A stretch of 48,929 nt of DNA from Gammaproteobacteria bacterium (GTDB lineage Bacteria > Pseudomonadota > Gammaproteobacteria > Eutrophobiales > Eutrophobiaceae), in NCBI GenBank assembly GCA_028819495.1, contig JAPPLI010000030.1, forward strand, positions 1 to 48,929. The letters are read 5' to 3'. A model generated the notes under the pieces. The model ran no database searches. It was given only the letters and a program-made list of their open reading frames with translations, and was not told where the DNA came from. A program made the position numbers and the translations under genes. Below, one piece after another: positions 1 to 8,989 of the stretch (its first letter is position 1; each line of letters starts with the position of its first letter).

Positions 1-1
1 C

Positions 2-385
2 CGTAACCGTCTGATATACAACAAGTTCGTTCACGCCTATGTTAAACTTGGGTTAATCGGTTTTATCAGCAGCCTCCAGTTTACAAAAATGCCTGACCTG
101 GGGGGGTTGACGTTAATGGTCAGTATATTTGGACTGTCGTTGGCCGTCTTGTGGAATGGATTTGTTGCTTACGGCGTTGCCTTATTACGCCGGCCATCAC
201 ATAAACATGTTTCCTATATTATTTTCTGTGGAGGTGCAGGTGCGACGATAACCCCCCTGGTTAGCGGGATATTTGTGGAGTCGTTTGGAGTTTCTGCAGT
301 GCTTGATGTAGTGGCTGCCTTGTATGGCATAGTGTTTCTCACGATTGTAATACATGGTATCGCCCTGAAAATAAAAACCGGGTAA
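2..385 (+). CDS. MFS transporter, C-terminal fragment (cut by window edge)
   Basis: The reading frame is open from base 2, so this is the last ~127 residues of a longer protein rather than a 98-residue gene starting at the ATG at 89. The visible part has three to four strongly hydrophobic segments separated by short loops with basic residues (ALLRRPSHKH), as in the last helices of major facilitator superfamily transporters; the glycine-rich stretch in GGAGATITPLVSGIFVE resembles MFS helix 11. It precedes a deaminase gene on the same strand by 84 nt, so it may import the substrate of the enzymes that follow. The family assignment is an inference from hydrophobicity pattern and partial motif; the substrate is unknown. 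Confidence 0.6.
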   Translation, partial: RNRLIYNKFVHAYVKLGLIGFISSLQFTKMPDLGGLTLMVSIFGLSLAVLWNGFVAYGVALLRRPSHKHVSYIIFCGGAGATITPLVSGIFVESFGVSAVLDVVAALYGIVFLTIVIHGIALKIKTG

Positions 386-469
386 CAGGAATATTCTGAC
401 ACTGTTAATATCACACTGGACGGCTGTGAACCGAACTCACGTAGATAATTTTCTCACGAGAGACTGAAA

Positions 470-1492
470 ATGCTTTATGAAAAATTAAAAATGCTGCCAA
501 AAACGGAGTTGCACCTTCATCTGGGCGGTTCGGTAAATGCGAAGACATTTATTGAATTGGCAAACAAACACGGCTTACATATTCCTGTTGAATATGAGGA
601 ACCGGATGATTTGTATGATTACGATAACCTGGCAGATTTCCTTAAGGTATATTCATTAATTTCACAAGCGTGTATAGACAAGGATGATTTTCATCGCATT
701 ACCTATGAATGCCTGTCGAGATGTGCTGAGCATGGGGCCAGGTATGTCGAACTTTTCTTCAGTCCGGAAGAACATCTAAAGTATGGCGTTTCCTATCAAA
801 CAATTTTAGATGGCATCATTGCAGGAGCTGACGACGCGGAAAAAGACAGGGGTGTAACGTATCAACTGATACCGGCGATAAACCGTGAGTTGGGTCCGGA
901 AAGAGCGATTCAATTTGTTGATATGGTTTGTGCCTACAAACGGGACGATATTATCGGTATTGGATTGGATTTCGATGAAACGGCAAACCCACCGCAAGTA
1001 TTTGAGGCAGCATTTAATCTGGCTACAAAAAACGGATTACATAAAACATCACATGAAGGCGAAGTCGGGCCTGCATCAAATGTCGTCAATTCCATTGACG
1101 TGTTAGGTTGTGAACGGGTCGACCACGGTTATCATATCGTTGACGATGTTCAACAAATGAACCGTTTTGCGCAAGAACAAATCTTATTTACGGTTTGTCC
1201 CGTCACAACTACCGTTACCACAAAGTGGCGGGATTTAGACGCGGAAGACCATGCAATTAGGGTCATGGCAGATGCGGGCCTTAAAATAATGATAAATTCA
1301 GACGACCCACCCATGCTGCATACCGACCTCACAAACGAATACATACTCATGGTGGATAAGCTCAAATTTGGAATCGAAGACATCAAGACATTCATTTTAA
1401 ACGGGATTGACGGCGCCTGGTTGGATGAGTCAACAAAGCGCCAGTGGCGTTCAGAGTGGTCTGCTGAGATTGACAGGATAATTCTGGAATAA
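470..1492 (+). CDS. Adenosine/adenine deaminase-family metal hydrolase
   Basis: 340 residues, the usual length for the adenosine deaminase family. Visible metal and catalytic motifs in order: HLHLGG (His15 and His17, zinc ligands), HEGE (His195 zinc ligand, Glu198 general acid), VDHG (His219) and SDDP (Asp278/Asp279). Such enzymes remove an exocyclic amino group from purines or purine nucleosides in the cytoplasm. The family normally has HAGE where this protein has HEGE, and the stretch around TVCPVTTTVTTKW departs from the CPxSN signature of true adenosine and adenine deaminases, so the substrate may be a different amino-heterocycle. It is the first complete gene of an operon with a THF-dependent methyltransferase, a second amidohydrolase and an FAD oxidase (gaps 34-88 nt). 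Family is secure, substrate is not. Confidence 0.85.
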   Translation: MLYEKLKMLPKTELHLHLGGSVNAKTFIELANKHGLHIPVEYEEPDDLYDYDNLADFLKVYSLISQACIDKDDFHRITYECLSRCAEHGARYVELFFSPEEHLKYGVSYQTILDGIIAGADDAEKDRGVTYQLIPAINRELGPERAIQFVDMVCAYKRDDIIGIGLDFDETANPPQVFEAAFNLATKNGLHKTSHEGEVGPASNVVNSIDVLGCERVDHGYHIVDDVQQMNRFAQEQILFTVCPVTTTVTTKWRDLDAEDHAIRVMADAGLKIMINSDDPPMLHTDLTNEYILMVDKLKFGIEDIKTFILNGIDGAWLDESTKRQWRSEWSAEIDRIILE

Positions 1493-1545
1493 AATCAACC
1501 CCTTGTATAGACAGAATATTTCATTACAGATTGTGATGGCCGGAA

Positions 1546-2775
1546 ATGAATACAGATTCGAATAATTCCAGTTTCAGGGGGACACCATTCAATTCGCGTA
1601 CCGAGCCGTTGAATCTCTTTGTGAGATGGATAGCCTGGGATATCTATCATGTTGTTGATGTATTCAGCGGTCTCGATGATGAACTGAAGGCTATTCGCGA
1701 AGAAGTCGCGGTAATTGATATGTCCCCGCTTTCGAAATTTGATATCTCAGGACCGGATGCACAGCGATTTACCAACTATGTCATTACACGTGATGCAAGC
1801 AGGATGGAGGTTAACCAGGTTATTTATACACCATGGTGTGATCATAACGGCAAGGTCGTCAGTGACGGCATGGTTTTTCGCATGAATGAAGACAGGTTCC
1901 GTATCACCGGTGATCCGAGTCATGGCTGGCTTAAGCAAAATGCGGGAGGCTTTGATATAACAATCACGGAAGTTACACACGAACGGGGCATCCTGTCATT
2001 ACAAGGCCCAAAATCCCGGGAAGTCCTTGAGGCGGCAACAGCAGAGGACTGGTCGGATATTAAATTTTCACGGATTCGTGTCGTAAAGATCGGGGGGGTC
2101 GAGGTGGAAGTTGCCAGGCAGGGATTTACAGGCGAACGCGGCTATGAATTGTGTGTCGCCAAAGATGATGGGGTGGCTTTGTGGGATGCAATCATGGAGG
2201 CAGGGAAAGCTTTCGGCATTAAGCCCGCAGGCTATCTCGCGTTGGATACTGCCCGTATTGAGGCCGGCCTGGTCATTCCGGGGCCGGATTTCACCAATGG
2301 CGGTGTGGAAACTGATGCAATCGGCGCCCCGATAGAAGTCGACTCGGAAAATATGGCTTCCCCGTTTGATCTGGGCGCCGGTCAGTTCATCGATTTTGAG
2401 GGTGATGATTTCCTGGGTAAGGCAGCATTGCTGAAAGAAAAGGAAGCGGGCGTCAGGCGCAACAGGACAGGATTACTTATAGAATGGCAAATGATCGCCG
2501 ACCTGTATACCGGGCAGGGATTGGCGCCGGTCGTAGTTCCGACACCGATATGGTACCCGCTAACGGTGATGAAAGACGGCAGAAAGATCGGCCGCGCAAC
2601 CAGCATCGCCTGGAGCCCGACAATCCAGAACGTTATTGCCTTCGGGCACCTGGAAAAAGAATATTGCGAACCGGGTACGGATGTAACTGTTGAATTTTAC
2701 GTCAAGGATAAAGCCGGTCCGGTGAATGCCAGGGTGGTAGATTTACCTTTTATCGATTTACGACGGGCCAGATAA
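1546..2775 (+). CDS. GcvT-like THF-dependent aminomethyl/methyltransferase
   Basis: 409 residues with the GcvT fold order: an N-terminal folate-binding domain (AVIDMSPLSKFDISGPDA), the central segment ending QGFTGERGYEL, and a C-terminal barrel (GLLIEWQ...). The segments LSLQGPKSREVLE and GERGYELC are classic for aminomethyltransferase T-proteins and their relatives, including dimethylsulfoniopropionate demethylase DmdA and several N- or O-demethylases. These proteins move a one-carbon unit from substrate to tetrahydrofolate. No glycine decarboxylase (GcvP) or GcvH is nearby, so a glycine-cleavage role is unlikely; a dedicated demethylase of a catabolic pathway fits better. fhs lies 3.2 kb downstream and could drain the one-carbon unit. 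Start chosen at the ATG preceded by GGCCGGAA. Confidence 0.85.
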   Translation: MNTDSNNSSFRGTPFNSRTEPLNLFVRWIAWDIYHVVDVFSGLDDELKAIREEVAVIDMSPLSKFDISGPDAQRFTNYVITRDASRMEVNQVIYTPWCDHNGKVVSDGMVFRMNEDRFRITGDPSHGWLKQNAGGFDITITEVTHERGILSLQGPKSREVLEAATAEDWSDIKFSRIRVVKIGGVEVEVARQGFTGERGYELCVAKDDGVALWDAIMEAGKAFGIKPAGYLALDTARIEAGLVIPGPDFTNGGVETDAIGAPIEVDSENMASPFDLGAGQFIDFEGDDFLGKAALLKEKEAGVRRNRTGLLIEWQMIADLYTGQGLAPVVVPTPIWYPLTVMKDGRKIGRATSIAWSPTIQNVIAFGHLEKEYCEPGTDVTVEFYVKDKAGPVNARVVDLPFIDLRRAR

Positions 2776-2809
2776 TATAATCCACGGTTTTACATCCTTA
2801 TAGCGAGAC

Positions 2810-4219
2810 ATGCATAAGTTCCATTTCAAAGATTTTGACTACCTGGTTGTACAACCATCCCCGGATCATGTAATTATCGGCGGCAGTGTTTACGTCGAAG
2901 GCGACACGATTAAAGCTGCAGGAGATGCTGCGGAAGTAGAAAAGCAGATTAAGGATAACGACGATGTGAAGGTTATTGACGGCAAAGGCAAGCTGCTTAT
3001 GCCCGGTCTTGTGGACGCCCATGCGCACATCGGTGACTGGTGTTCCCAGATCTGTTACAACTCCCTGAACTTCGATATGATTGAGGAAGTTGATCAGATC
3101 CTGGATATCTATTTCTGGCCGGCGTGGGCCTGGTACACGGCAGAAGCTGCCTATGATTTCACCTTGTTCGGTCTCGCCCACATGCTCAAACACGGCACCA
3201 CCTGCTCCAGTAACAATTATCTCTGGGCGGGGCCAACGATACGGGCATTATCGGATTCCGGCGCGCGTGGTATTAACCATGCCAACCTGCTTACTATTAT
3301 CCAACGTAAGGATGGAAAGAACGGCGAAGAGCAACTGGCCCGGATTGAGGAGACCATATCAGAATATCATGAGCCAGATGGCCGTGTGCAGGTGGGTGTG
3401 GGGCCTGACACACCCTGGAATGTCCAGAGCGACATTCTGGTCAAGGGCATGGAACTGGCGGAGCGGCATGATCTGCAATATGGCATCCACATCGCAGAGG
3501 GGTTTGCCGAGATGGAAGAGTGTGAAAAACTCTGGGCCGGGAAAGGCGGTTATATGAAACATCTGCTGGACCTGGGATTGCTGACGCCGCGGACCCTGGT
3601 CTGGCACGGCATCGCATTTAACCACGAACAGATCGACATCCTGGCCGAGAGAGACGTTGCCGTTGTTCACTGTCCGATGCGCTGTCCGGAATTCCGTTAC
3701 AATACTCATCTCGCTTACATGCTGCATAAGGGAATGCGTGTCGGTCTTGGCACCGATCACGCGCCGCATAATATTTTCCGTTCCATGTACGGTTGCCGAT
3801 TGCTACAGGATGCCACACAACGTGAATACCATCTGGAAAATCCCTGGACACCGCTTGAACTGGCAACACAGGGTGGTGCGCGTGCGCTGAGACTTGAAGA
3901 CCAGATAGGCACTCTGGACATCGGCAAAAAGGCGGATTTGATTACTTACGATATCAGCCGCGAGAGCAGCTTTTTTCCGCATACGGAGGCGACTGTCATA
4001 ATGGGGCTGATCATGCAGGGTCCGAGCGGCACAACACAGGATGTCATGGTAGACGGAAAACTGCTCAGACAAAACGGCGAATTCACCGAGTTGGATGAAG
4101 ACGACCTATGGGAACGTACCAGCCGCCGGATTAATGAGTTTAAGGACTATTACTACGATGGCCTGAAACAGGGGAAGCAGATGGTCGTTCGCAATCATCC
4201 GGACTATGCGGGAATCTGA
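2810..4219 (+). CDS. Amidohydrolase (chlorohydrolase / cytosine-guanine deaminase type)
   Basis: 469 residues, subtype III metal-dependent hydrolase. Metal site residues are visible: HAH at 71/73 after MPGLVDA, His227 in HIAEG, His266 in WHGIAF, and Asp316 followed by His317 in LGTDHAPH. The N- and C-terminal beta-sandwich is present (KVIDGKGKLLMPG; GTLDIGKKADLITYD). Relatives include TrzN/AtzB, guanine deaminase and S-adenosylhomocysteine deaminases: they remove amino or other leaving groups from heterocycles. Family is secure; the substrate is unknown. It lies 34 nt after the GcvT-like gene and 88 nt before the FAD oxidase, so it is probably co-transcribed. Having two different deaminase-fold hydrolases in one operon suggests successive deaminations or ring opening of the same nitrogen heterocycle. 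Confidence 0.85.
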   Translation: MHKFHFKDFDYLVVQPSPDHVIIGGSVYVEGDTIKAAGDAAEVEKQIKDNDDVKVIDGKGKLLMPGLVDAHAHIGDWCSQICYNSLNFDMIEEVDQILDIYFWPAWAWYTAEAAYDFTLFGLAHMLKHGTTCSSNNYLWAGPTIRALSDSGARGINHANLLTIIQRKDGKNGEEQLARIEETISEYHEPDGRVQVGVGPDTPWNVQSDILVKGMELAERHDLQYGIHIAEGFAEMEECEKLWAGKGGYMKHLLDLGLLTPRTLVWHGIAFNHEQIDILAERDVAVVHCPMRCPEFRYNTHLAYMLHKGMRVGLGTDHAPHNIFRSMYGCRLLQDATQREYHLENPWTPLELATQGGARALRLEDQIGTLDIGKKADLITYDISRESSFFPHTEATVIMGLIMQGPSGTTQDVMVDGKLLRQNGEFTELDEDDLWERTSRRINEFKDYYYDGLKQGKQMVVRNHPDYAGI

Positions 4220-4307
4220 ACGCCGGCCTGACATTTTCCTGAATTCGAAAGCGGGTATTACAAATCATGTGGCAAGCACTATAAGTGTCACCTTGTAATA
4301 ACATGCC

Positions 4308-5621
4308 GTGAAACAAAAAACGATCACTGTCGTCGGTGCAGGCATTGCGGGTCTTGCAGCAGCCTACGATCTGCAAAGGGCTGGCTATGACGTTAACGTA
4401 CTGGAAAAATCAACATGGGCCGGCGGGCGTATGGCAAACTTCCGGCAGGGCCGGATGGTGCTCGAGACCGGGGCGAGTTACATCTTCAATTTTTATGGAG
4501 AAATGATGGATCTCATCAAGGAGTTGGGCGTTGAAAAGACACTCATCGAGATCCCCTATCATTCCGTCCAGGTTGTGAGACCTGACGGTGCACACACATT
4601 CAGCTACGGCAGCAATGCCTTCAAATTGCTATTCAACCCCGCGTTATCCTTTCGTTCGAAATGCCGGCTCCCGGCTGTTTTACTGGAACTGTTCATGGCC
4701 CGGTCCGGGATTGATCCTGATTTTGTGGAAACCGCGGCCGGCTATGACGATGCTGATATGGAAACTTATCTTACCCGCAAGGTTGGGCGCGACTTCGTGG
4801 ACGGATTTGCGGCGCCTGTATTCAGAACCCTGTGGGCCTGGGAACCCCATGAATTTACCAAGGCCTATTTCCTTGCTTTTTTAGCCCATACAATGTGGTG
4901 CCGCACATACACATTCGCCAATGGCATCGGATTTTTAACGAAGACGTTGGCAGAAAACGTTAATTTGCATCTGAATGCTGAAGTTAAGCACATAAGAAAA
5001 GATGCAGATGGTTGGACCGTGGATTACAAGGAAAACGAAAATGAGAAAACGATGCGCAGTGATATCATCGTTTGCGCGTGTGAGGCATTTCATGTGCCTG
5101 GACTGATTGACGATCTCACACCTGAACAGCAAAGGTTTTTCGGTGAGGTCCGTTATAGTCAGGCTATGGCGTTACATTACTTGTTGAAAGGAGAACTTGA
5201 GCCAAAATTCACGGCCTACTCCCAGGATTATCCCGGTCCATTGGGGAGTATTTCGCAGATACCTGGAGGTCTGTCGGGTTTAACTGATTCTCCCGCCCGG
5301 CTGTGGGTGACGTTAAGACCGGCATACGTTAAAAAAAACGTGTCTGAACGTGGTGAAAACCTTGATGAACTTACCCGCCCCCACGTAAAAAAACTCTATC
5401 CCAACTTGGACGATGACCTGTTGGAAGTGCACACGCAATATGAAGGACTACATCTGAACCTGGCATATCCTGGTTATATTAAAAAAGTGCGCGATTTTCT
5501 GAAGGGGCAGGAGCAGAGTGATCGTGACATTTATTTTTGTGGGGATTATCTGGGACATCCTCACAGCGGTGGCGCGTGTGCGACGGGTCGTAAGGTCGCC
5601 AGACAGATAATGTATAAATAG
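4308..5621 (+). CDS. FAD-dependent amine oxidase / protoporphyrinogen oxidase-like protein
   Basis: 437 residues starting with GTG. The dinucleotide-binding motif VVGAGIAGLAAAYDL (residues 8-22) is followed by VLEKSTWAGGRM, the acidic FAD-ribose contact and GGR signature of the flavin amine oxidase superfamily. The C-terminal FAD motif YFCGDYLGHPHSGGACATG is also present. Members oxidise amines, carotenoids or protoporphyrinogen. In this operon, an amine or C-N oxidation of the substrate handled by the neighbouring deaminases and demethylase is the economical guess, but no haem genes are nearby, so haem synthesis is unlikely. It is the last gene of the left operon; 323 nt separate it from fhs. 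Confidence 0.8.
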   Translation: MKQKTITVVGAGIAGLAAAYDLQRAGYDVNVLEKSTWAGGRMANFRQGRMVLETGASYIFNFYGEMMDLIKELGVEKTLIEIPYHSVQVVRPDGAHTFSYGSNAFKLLFNPALSFRSKCRLPAVLLELFMARSGIDPDFVETAAGYDDADMETYLTRKVGRDFVDGFAAPVFRTLWAWEPHEFTKAYFLAFLAHTMWCRTYTFANGIGFLTKTLAENVNLHLNAEVKHIRKDADGWTVDYKENENEKTMRSDIIVCACEAFHVPGLIDDLTPEQQRFFGEVRYSQAMALHYLLKGELEPKFTAYSQDYPGPLGSISQIPGGLSGLTDSPARLWVTLRPAYVKKNVSERGENLDELTRPHVKKLYPNLDDDLLEVHTQYEGLHLNLAYPGYIKKVRDFLKGQEQSDRDIYFCGDYLGHPHSGGACATGRKVARQIMYK

Positions 5622-5944
5622 GATACTAGACTCGCCAAACTTCATGATTTGTGTGTCCTGGTATGCCCTGTTTCCTGAAACTGGAAACGCCTACCTCTTC
5701 GTCTCAAAAACCATGTATCTGCTTCATGACATGGGCATTCATCCCGCCATCGATAGAAATGTTGGCGCCATTATTATTCGTTTACCCGTTAGACTCATCT
5801 TCACTTCCCCATGTCGAAAAAAATAAAAACGATAACGTACTACGGCCAAATATCAAGGAGAAAGAGCTTTATGATCGATCGCCCCGATAATGGCTATAAT
5901 ATGCCGCTTGCAGGAAAACAATACATATTCTGAGGATCGTTCCA
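5622..5944 (+). other. Intergenic stretch before fhs, with possible leader ORF
   Basis: Nothing here looks like a normal gene: open frames at 5644-5826 and 5651-5890 have no recognisable protein features or good ribosome binding site. The right part holds an AAGGAG at 5855-5860 followed by a 20-codon frame (5871-5933) that ends 11 nt before the fhs start, and a perfect TATAAT at 5895-5900 without a convincing -35 box. No terminator with a T-run was found after the oxidase gene. Confidence 0.4.
5871..5933 (+). CDS. Possible 20-residue leader peptide upstream of fhs
   Basis: A short frame, ATG to TGA, coding [20 protein letters not shown]. It has a purine-rich ribosome binding site upstream (AAGGAGAAAGAG) and ends 11 nt before the fhs ATG, whose own site GAGGA overlaps the stop codon region. 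This layout suits translational coupling or a leader peptide, but it could equally be the remnant 5' end of a lost gene or chance. No family recognised. Confidence 0.25.
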   Translation: MIDRPDNGYNMPLAGKQYIF

Positions 5945-7621
5945 ATGCTATCAGACATCGAGATTGCCCAGCGGGCAAGCAAAAAACAGATCATCGACCT
6001 CGCCGCCGACCAGTACGGCATCGGCAGCGAGCACCTGGAGCCTTACGGCCATTACAAGGCCAAGCTGTCGCTGGATTACATCGACAGCCTGAAAGACAAC
6101 GCCGACGGCAAGCTGATCCTGACCACCGCCATCAGTCCTACTCCGGCGGGCGAGGGCAAGACCACGACCACAGTCGGCCTGGGCGACGCCATGAACAGGA
6201 TCGGTAAACAGACCTTGATCTGCCTGCGCGAACCGTCCCTGGGCCCCTGCTTCGGCGTCAAGGGCGGCGCTGCCGGCGGCGGTTATGCCCAGGTGGTGCC
6301 CATGGAAGACATCAACCTGCACTTCACCGGCGATTTTCATGCTATCGGCGCCGCGCACAACCTGCTCTCGGCAATGGTGGACAACCACATCAACCACGGC
6401 AACCGCCTGAACCTGGATCCAAGACTGATTGCCTGGAAACGGGTTGTGGACATGAACGACCGGGCCTTGCGCAAAATCGTCATCTCCCTGGGCGGCACGG
6501 CCAACGGTTTCCCGCGGGAAGACGGTTACGACATTACCGTCGCCTCCGAAGTCATGGCCATCTTCTGCCTAGCAACATCGCTTGCCGACCTGAAGGAACG
6601 CCTCGGCAACATCGTCATCGGCTATACCCGGGGCGCCAGGAAACCGGTACACGCCCGCGACCTGAACGCCCACGGCGCCATGGCGGCATTGCTGAAAGAC
6701 GCCATCAAGCCGAACCTGGTGCAGACACTGGAGAACAACCTGGCGCTGGTGCACGGCGGGCCGTTCGCCAACATCGCCCACGGCTGCAACAGCGTGACCG
6801 CCACCAAGACAGCGTTGAAACTGGCCGACTACGTGATCACCGAGGCCGGCTTCGGCGCCGACCTAGGCGCGGAGAAATTCATCGACATCAAGTGCCGCAT
6901 GGCCGGGTTGAACCCCGCGGCCGTGGTGCTGGTGGCCACCATCCGCGCCATGAAATTCCACGGCGGCGTGAACAGGGATGAGCTGAACGTGGAGAACCTG
7001 GAGGCGCTGGATAAGGGCCTGGTCAACCTGGAGCGGCACCTCAATAATATACAGCAACATTACGGGCTGCCCTGTGTAGTGTCCATCAACCATTTCACCA
7101 ACGATACCGACGCGGAGATCGAGATGCTGAAAAGCCGGGTGGAGGCGCAGGGTGGCAAAGCCGTTGTTGCCCGGCACTGGGCAGACGGCGGCGCCGGCGC
7201 CGAAGAACTGGCGCGCACCGTCGCGGACGTGGTCGATAACAACCCCGGCAGCCACAGCTATGTTTATGAGGACGACGCTTCCCTGTGGGAAAAGATAGAG
7301 GCCGTCGCCAGGAAGATCTACGGCGCCGGCAGCGTCACCGCCAACAGCAAGGTGCGTGCGGAGATCGACAAGCTGAACCGGGATTACGGCCGCTTCCCGG
7401 TGTGCATGGCGAAGACCCAGATGTCGTTTTCTGCAGACCCTACGGTGCGAGGAGCGCCGGAAGGACACGGCGTGGAAGTCAGCGAAGTCCGGTTGTCGAA
7501 CGGAGCCGGGTTTATCGTGGCCATCGCCGGCAACATGATGACCATGCCGGGATTGCCTAAAGTCCCCGCCGCCGAGAAAATCGACGTGGACGCCGAGGGC
7601 AATATCACCGGGCTATTCTGA
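5945..7621 (+). CDS. fhs: Formate-tetrahydrofolate ligase
   Basis: 558 residues, the usual length of the family. It joins formate to tetrahydrofolate with ATP, giving 10-formyl-THF, and runs in reverse when one-carbon units are drained to formate. The nucleotide-binding loop [17 protein letters not shown] (residues 66-82) and the family stretches [19 protein letters not shown] and [15 protein letters not shown] are all present, as is the C-terminal [11 protein letters not shown]. Start is the ATG preceded by TGAGGATCG. The gene is markedly richer in G/C than the operon before it, so it probably belongs to the older chromosome rather than to the upstream block. With the GcvT-like gene upstream it could provide the exit for methyl-derived one-carbon units. 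Confidence 0.97.
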   Translation: MLSDIEIAQRASKKQIIDLAADQYGIGSEHLEPYGHYKAKLSLDYIDSLKDNADGKLILTTAISPTPAGEGKTTTTVGLGDAMNRIGKQTLICLREPSLGPCFGVKGGAAGGGYAQVVPMEDINLHFTGDFHAIGAAHNLLSAMVDNHINHGNRLNLDPRLIAWKRVVDMNDRALRKIVISLGGTANGFPREDGYDITVASEVMAIFCLATSLADLKERLGNIVIGYTRGARKPVHARDLNAHGAMAALLKDAIKPNLVQTLENNLALVHGGPFANIAHGCNSVTATKTALKLADYVITEAGFGADLGAEKFIDIKCRMAGLNPAAVVLVATIRAMKFHGGVNRDELNVENLEALDKGLVNLERHLNNIQQHYGLPCVVSINHFTNDTDAEIEMLKSRVEAQGGKAVVARHWADGGAGAEELARTVADVVDNNPGSHSYVYEDDASLWEKIEAVARKIYGAGSVTANSKVRAEIDKLNRDYGRFPVCMAKTQMSFSADPTVRGAPEGHGVEVSEVRLSNGAGFIVAIAGNMMTMPGLPKVPAAEKIDVDAEGNITGLF

Positions 7622-7630
7622 ACCCGAAAA

Positions 7631-7799
7631 CCATTCCTGAGTTAGCAGGAATCCAGCATATAAGGAAGGGTTGCTTACTGGATTCCCGCTGTTGCGGGAA
7701 TGGAGAGCAAGCGCCCATTCCCGTGTGACCCCCGTCCCCGCTCAACTCCATACGGGGACAAGCTTTCACGGGGGCAGGCGGGAATCCAGTAGATAAATA
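7631..7799. repeat. Two adjacent ATTCC-type palindromic repeat elements
   Basis: The gap between convergent fhs and the alcohol dehydrogenase gene is filled with palindromes. The first (7631-7703) has outer arms CATTCCTG...CAGGAATCCAG and CTGGATTCCCG...CGGGAATG, with the 20-bp dRS3-like unit ATTCCC-N8-GGGAAT at its right end. The second (about 7715-7799) runs from CATTCCCG to CGGGAATCCAG and contains an inner GTCCCCG/CGGGGAC hairpin. They may act as bidirectional terminators or mRNA stabilisers for both genes. Confidence 0.7.
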
Positions 7800-7831
7800 C
7801 CTCCTTATTCAACATAAAAAACACGCTGTGT

Positions 7832-8842
7832 TTATTGGACACGTAACACCTTAGTGCCCTTTACGGGTTCAAATTTGAGCGCCAGCAGCGCCTTATTGGC
7901 ATCCTCGAGCGCATAGCTCTCGGTCTCCGGCCGGATGGGTATGGCCGCGGCGATGTCCAGGAATTCACGAATGTCCCGGCGAGTGATGTTGGCGACACTC
8001 TTGATCTCCTTTTCCCGCCACAGGTGTTCGCCGTAGTCGAGTCCGAGCAGCGCTTCCTTGTCGTTGTCCTCCTTGCGGATGGCGTTGATGACCAGGCGAC
8101 CCCCCGGCCGCAGGTTCCGCATCGCCTCCACTACCGGTTTCCAGGCAGGCGTGGTATCGATGACGGCGTGTAACGGATCGGGACAGGCATCGGCGCTGTC
8201 ACCGGCCCAGACCGCCCCGCATTCCAGCGCAAACTCCCGCGCGGCCGCATCCCTGGCGAAGACGGAAACATCCGTATCCGGGTACAGGTGGCGCGCCAGT
8301 TGCAGCACCAGGTGCGCCGAACCGCCGAACCCGGTAAGGCCAAGCCGGTCGCCGTCATTGATCTGCGCCAGCTTCAAGGCCCGGTAACCGATGGCGCCGG
8401 CGCACAGCAGGGGCGCGGCCTGCTCGTCGGTGAAAACATCCGGGATGGGGTAGGCATATTGTTCGGGAACGGTCATGTACTCGGCATAACCGCCGTTGAC
8501 GTCCTTGCCCGTTGCGCGGAATCCAGGGCTGAGATTTTCATCAGGCCCACCGTCCGAATGGTGTATCCAGCCGACCCCGACGCGCTCACCCGGTTCAAAA
8601 ATCCGGGCGCCCTTGCCGGATTCCTCAACGACCCCGACTACCTCATGACCCGGAACCACGGGAAGCCGGGGAGGTGTAAGGCGGCCCTCAATCTCATCCA
8701 GTTCCGTATGGCAGACGCCGCAGGCGGACACCTTGATCAGGATCTCGCCGGGTCCCGGTTCCGGCGCCGGCAACTCCGCCGGTTGCAGGGGATTGCTGCC
8801 GGGTTCCAGCGGGGCGGTTTCGGCTAATATCATTGCTTTCAT
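7832..8842 (-). CDS. Zinc-dependent alcohol dehydrogenase, AdhA/CAD2-like, lacking the structural zinc cysteines
   Basis: 336-residue medium-chain dehydrogenase. Catalytic zinc ligands are visible: Cys44 in CGVCHTELD, His66-Glu67 in PGHEVVG and the Cys in LLCAGAIGYRAL. The Rossmann turn is LTGFGGSAHLVLQ, as in the AdhA/CAD2 group. The loop that normally carries four structural-zinc cysteines is here GWIHHSDGGPDENLSPGF (residues 91-108) and contains none, so only the catalytic zinc is expected. It oxidises alcohols or reduces aldehydes with NAD(P). No Shine-Dalgarno sequence is seen before the ATG, and a TATAAT lies only 11 nt upstream of it, hinting at a leaderless or near-leaderless transcript. 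The start codon overlaps the promoter region of the divergent tRNA gene. Confidence 0.88.
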   Translation of the reverse strand: MKAMILAETAPLEPGSNPLQPAELPAPEPGPGEILIKVSACGVCHTELDEIEGRLTPPRLPVVPGHEVVGVVEESGKGARIFEPGERVGVGWIHHSDGGPDENLSPGFRATGKDVNGGYAEYMTVPEQYAYPIPDVFTDEQAAPLLCAGAIGYRALKLAQINDGDRLGLTGFGGSAHLVLQLARHLYPDTDVSVFARDAAAREFALECGAVWAGDSADACPDPLHAVIDTTPAWKPVVEAMRNLRPGGRLVINAIRKEDNDKEALLGLDYGEHLWREKEIKSVANITRRDIREFLDIAAAIPIRPETESYALEDANKALLALKFEPVKGTKVLRVQ

Positions 8843-8861
8843 GGAGGTGAGTCATTATAGT
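8833..8861 (+). promoter_or_regulatory. Sigma70-type promoter for tRNA-Arg
   Basis: TTGCTT (8833-8838) and TATAGT (8856-8861) are separated by 17 nt and lie 17 nt before the mature tRNA 5' end. The -35 box falls inside the first codons of the divergent dehydrogenase gene. Confidence 0.5.
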
Positions 8862-8878
8862 AGCAAACTCTTGCATGT

Positions 8879-8955
8879 GCGCCCGTAGCTCAGCTGGATA
8901 GAGTACCTGGCTACGAACCAGGCGGTCGGGAGTTCGAATCTCTCCGGGCGCGCCA
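8879..8955 (+). tRNA. tRNA-Arg (anticodon ACG)
   Basis: A complete 77-nt cloverleaf. The acceptor arm GCGCCCG pairs perfectly with CGGGCGC, followed by discriminator G and an encoded CCA (8953-8955). The D-arm contains GCTCAGCTGGATAGAG, the anticodon stem CCTGG/CCAGG encloses CTACGAA with anticodon ACG, and the T-loop is TTCGAAT on a GGGAG/CTCTC stem. ACG is converted to ICG by TadA and reads CGU, CGC and CGA. No duplicated 3' end indicating an integrated element was seen nearby. Confidence 0.97.
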
Positions 8956-8989
8956 TTTCAAAACAGGTCTGTACCGGAAACAAGGTCGG

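Noticed and set aside
8879..8955. tRNA-Arg as attachment site of an integrated element
   Set aside because: No integrase gene and no repeated tRNA 3' end found by eye in the window.
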